From Bacteroidota bacterium (GTDB lineage Bacteria > Bacteroidota > Ignavibacteria > Ignavibacteriales > Melioribacteraceae): 64,000 nt of DNA. Position 1 is the stretch's first letter. Each line of letters opens with the position of its first letter. This document shows, in pieces, positions 63,631 to 64,000 of this stretch. Location: the NCBI GenBank assembly GCA_023447335.1, contig JAEXOD010000012.1, positions 1-64,000 of the forward strand. Reading direction: 5' to 3'. The position numbers were made by a program, and so were the translations under genes. A model generated the notes under the pieces. That model was not told the DNA's origin and made no database searches. It saw only the letters and a list, made by a program, of their open reading frames with translations.

Positions 63631-64000
63631 ATGTCTTTACAAAACCCAATTATTTCGGTTAATTCCGATAGAATAATTAAAAAGCCGGTTGAAAAGGCAA
63701 TTATTATAATTGAAGATGAAAACTTTTCAACCGAAGCCGGATACATAGAAGAGGGGAGCATTAAAATAAAATTCCCCGCAAATAGTGTAACCTTGTTAGA
63801 TAAATCAGAATTACAGCTTGGTTATAATTTTAGTATCGAAATTAAAGCATTACAATTTTATTCTCTTTACGAATACGAAAAGCTGAAAAACAGATTTTGC
63901 ACAATCAATTTGCATCCGTTAAGTATATATATTAAAAACGTTCGTTTAAATATTAGCGGAGAGCTGAATGTAGGAGAGAATAAAGCCCCGATTTTATTAA
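63631..64000 (+). CDS. Phage structural protein, unknown (3' end cut by window edge)
   Basis: The ATG at 63631 follows AAGGTG and starts an open frame that reaches the window end (at least 123 residues). The visible protein begins SLQNPIISVNSDRIIKKP and continues with strand-rich parts such as GYIEEGSIKIKFPANSVTLL and LHPLSIYIKNVRLNISGELN. It lies in the virion operon directly behind the lysis genes, where tail or baseplate genes would be expected. The family is not recognised from this part. Confidence 0.55.
   Translation, partial: MSLQNPIISVNSDRIIKKPVEKAIIIIEDENFSTEAGYIEEGSIKIKFPANSVTLLDKSELQLGYNFSIEIKALQFYSLYEYEKLKNRFCTINLHPLSIYIKNVRLNISGELNVGENKAPILL

Larger units (their letters stand above)
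56221..64000. mobile_element. Mu-like prophage (left part; continues beyond the window)
   Basis: Genes typical of Mu-like phages run from 56221 to the right edge: DUF935 portal, Mu gp28-like large terminase, DUF1804-like small terminase, Mu I-like protease, HK97-fold capsid, gp36 and gp37-like proteins and an endolysin. All genes here are phage-like, whereas the genes to the left of 55748 are host genes, so the left border lies between 55749 and 56220. No transposase, integrase, attachment-site repeat or right end is in view. The base composition is like that of the host. Confidence 0.85.

Overview
The window is strongly AT-rich bacterial DNA that fits the FCB superphylum, most likely an Ignavibacteria/Kapabacteria-type relative of the Bacteroidota. 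Four things support this: a large secreted protein ending in a YPNPFNP-type C-terminal sorting domain (type IX secretion); promoters of the form TTG/TTTG-N20-TAnnTTTG rather than the sigma70 consensus; many short lipoproteins; and FCB-typical families (DUF2723, DUF3078, DUF2202). No rRNA or tRNA gene was seen.

Layout. 1-6.3 kb: a truncated YjbR-like gene, a leftward run (SDR epimerase, SUKH protein, HExxH peptidase, lipoprotein), then hemW and a dicarboxylate/amino-acid symporter. 6.4-13 kb: a lipoprotein, three glycosyltransferases (GT4, GT9, GT2) for surface glycans, then a histidine kinase/OmpR regulator pair. 13.1-13.7 kb: two nested MITE-like elements. 13.8-29.5 kb: a DUF2202 lipoprotein behind a sigma54-type promoter, an aldo/keto reductase, a CheY-like protein, a methyltransferase, the sorting-domain protein, envelope proteins, a HIT hydrolase, a short MscS, a second MITE copy, a YncE-like propeller, a SurA-like isomerase and a GT2. 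29.6-40.7 kb: a DUF2723 membrane protein, a GT9, an S9 peptidase, a solitary DpnI-type restriction enzyme, FmdB, a FAH hydrolase, a DJ-1/PfpI protein, an ACT-like and a CBM48 protein. 40.8-46.6 kb: rpmH-rnpA-yidC, a patatin/Omp85 protein and an Rrf2 regulator. 46.6-55.8 kb: an O-methyltransferase, gatB, a tyrosine phenol-lyase, an MFS transporter, a YciO-type protein, another MITE, and a lipoprotein/SdiA-regulated/AlkD operon.

From about 56 kb to the right edge lies a Mu-like prophage. Its head genes are split into two divergent operons: portal, large terminase, small terminase and a small membrane protein run leftward; protease/scaffold, capsid, gp36-like, gp37-like, amidase, a membrane protein and a partial gene run rightward. 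Between them sit two back-to-back promoters with identical N20 geometry, enclosing seven perfect-period 12-bp repeats built on the dyad AACSGTT. This is the most striking unexplained structure in the window and looks like a shared control site for virion genes.

Other items worth attention are the orphan DpnI homologue with a sigma70-like promoter, the sigma54 promoter with an upstream palindrome before the DUF2202 gene, and the nested MITE family.
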